Of a stretch of DNA of 64,000 nt, positions 63,595-64,000 are shown piece after piece. Position numbers and translations under genes: made by a program. Under the pieces are notes generated by a model that saw nothing but the letters and a program-made list of their open reading frames with translations, had not been told where the DNA came from and searched no databases. Position 1 is the first letter of the stretch. Each line of letters opens with the position of its first letter. Origin of the DNA: Methylosinus sp. C49 (lineage in GTDB: Bacteria; Pseudomonadota; Alphaproteobacteria; Rhizobiales; Beijerinckiaceae); assembly GCF_009936375.1 (NCBI RefSeq), contig NZ_AP022332.1:1979501-2043500 (forward strand), written 5' to 3'.

Positions 63595-64000
63595 TTGACC
63601 AGCCCACAGCCGAGCGACCCCGTCTCGCGACGGCGCACCTTCGCCATCATCTCCCACCCGGACGCGGGCAAGACCACGCTGACCGAAAAGCTTCTGCTGT
63701 TCGGCGGCGCGATTCAGCTCGCCGGCGCGGTGAAGGCCAAGCGCAACGCCCAGCAGACGCGCTCCGATTGGATGAGCATAGAACGCGAGCGCGGCATTTC
63801 CGTCGTCACCTCGGTGATGACCTTCGAATATGGCGATTGCGTCTTCAACCTGCTCGACACGCCGGGCCATGAGGACTTTTCGGAAGACACCTATCGCACG
63901 CTCTCCGCCGTGGATGCGGCGGTGATGGTGATCGACGCCGCCAAGGGCATAGAGGCGCGCACGCGCAAGCTGTTCGAAGTGTGCCGGCTGCGCGATATTC
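63595..64000 (+). CDS. prfC: peptide chain release factor 3 (N-terminal part)
   Basis: The open frame runs past the right edge, giving 135 codons. It begins with a TTG (63595), preceded by GCCTCAG without a clear ribosome-binding site; no better in-frame start exists upstream. The GTPase motifs are present: [16 protein letters not shown] (G1), [10 protein letters not shown] (G2) and [20 protein letters not shown] (G3). The [16 protein letters not shown] segment distinguishes RF3 from EF-G. RF3 recycles RF1 and RF2 from the ribosome after termination. Confidence 0.9.
   Translation, partial: MTSPQPSDPVSRRRTFAIISHPDAGKTTLTEKLLLFGGAIQLAGAVKAKRNAQQTRSDWMSIERERGISVVTSVMTFEYGDCVFNLLDTPGHEDFSEDTYRTLSAVDAAVMVIDAAKGIEARTRKLFEVCRLRDI

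Overview
The window is high-GC DNA with short spacers and frequent 4-nt ATGA gene overlaps. It looks like the chromosome of a hopanoid-producing alphaproteobacterium of the order Hyphomicrobiales (Rhizobiales), most plausibly near the Beijerinckiaceae/Methylocystaceae. The pointers are HpnN, a PhaR tail, HmuQ, an Omp25-like porin beginning MKKLFSATAIALALSAG, a DUF1674/SdhAF4 gene beside rsmB and heparinase, and fused indolepyruvate oxidoreductase. No methane or methanol oxidation gene is present, so the family is inference. No rRNA, tRNA, CRISPR array, insertion sequence or prophage was seen; the only accessory-type module is a toxin-antitoxin pair near the right edge.

Layout. 1-7.2 kb: phaR tail, EAL protein, DUF985 cupin and gloB, methyltransferase, carboxylesterase, EamA transporter and an outer-membrane barrel with a terminator. 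7.4-15.5 kb: a PLP sulfur-amino-acid enzyme; a heme-linked operon hmuQ - DUF2325 - phosphopantetheinyl transferase with a small divergent Cys-rich protein; a DUF255 protein; and an amine oxidase carrying an extra C-terminal region. 15.6-21.2 kb: PRC-barrel protein, glycogen-debranching-type glucosidase with a GT4 glycosyltransferase, and a CYTH-CHAD protein. 21.3-26.4 kb: NicO/RcnA exporter, SDR, copper ATPase whose C-terminus is a CopZ-like domain behind a strong internal ribosome-binding site, and a membrane methyltransferase.

26.5-42.6 kb: bioF-bioD, a lipoprotein and bioA (no bioB); a large IorAB-type oxidoreductase; a DUF1007 plus NicO pair; fadD; a DUF2147 protein; and the cobalamin run cobK-cobQ-cobD-bluB. 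42.7-56.1 kb: a 95-aa orphan protein, a four-gene RND efflux operon (outer membrane factor, mdtA, mdtB, mdtC), and hpnN overlapping a second DUF2147 gene. 56.1-64 kb: sdhAF4 divergent from rsmB and a heparinase-family gene, a J-domain protein, the rubrerythrin / Fe-S protein / DUF3501 cassette with an Irr-box-like promoter, a HigBA-type toxin-antitoxin operon and the start of prfC.

Themes are metal and redox homeostasis (Cu, Ni/Co, heme and iron, cobalamin, diiron peroxidase) and envelope work (RND efflux, hopanoid transport, porin, glycan enzymes). Points most worth checking are the CopA-CopZ fusion with internal start, the Irr-like box on rubrerythrin, the hmuQ-DUF2325 operon, the amine oxidase extension, and nested palindromes in operon spacers. 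All functional calls rest on motif and family recognition by eye; no database search was run.
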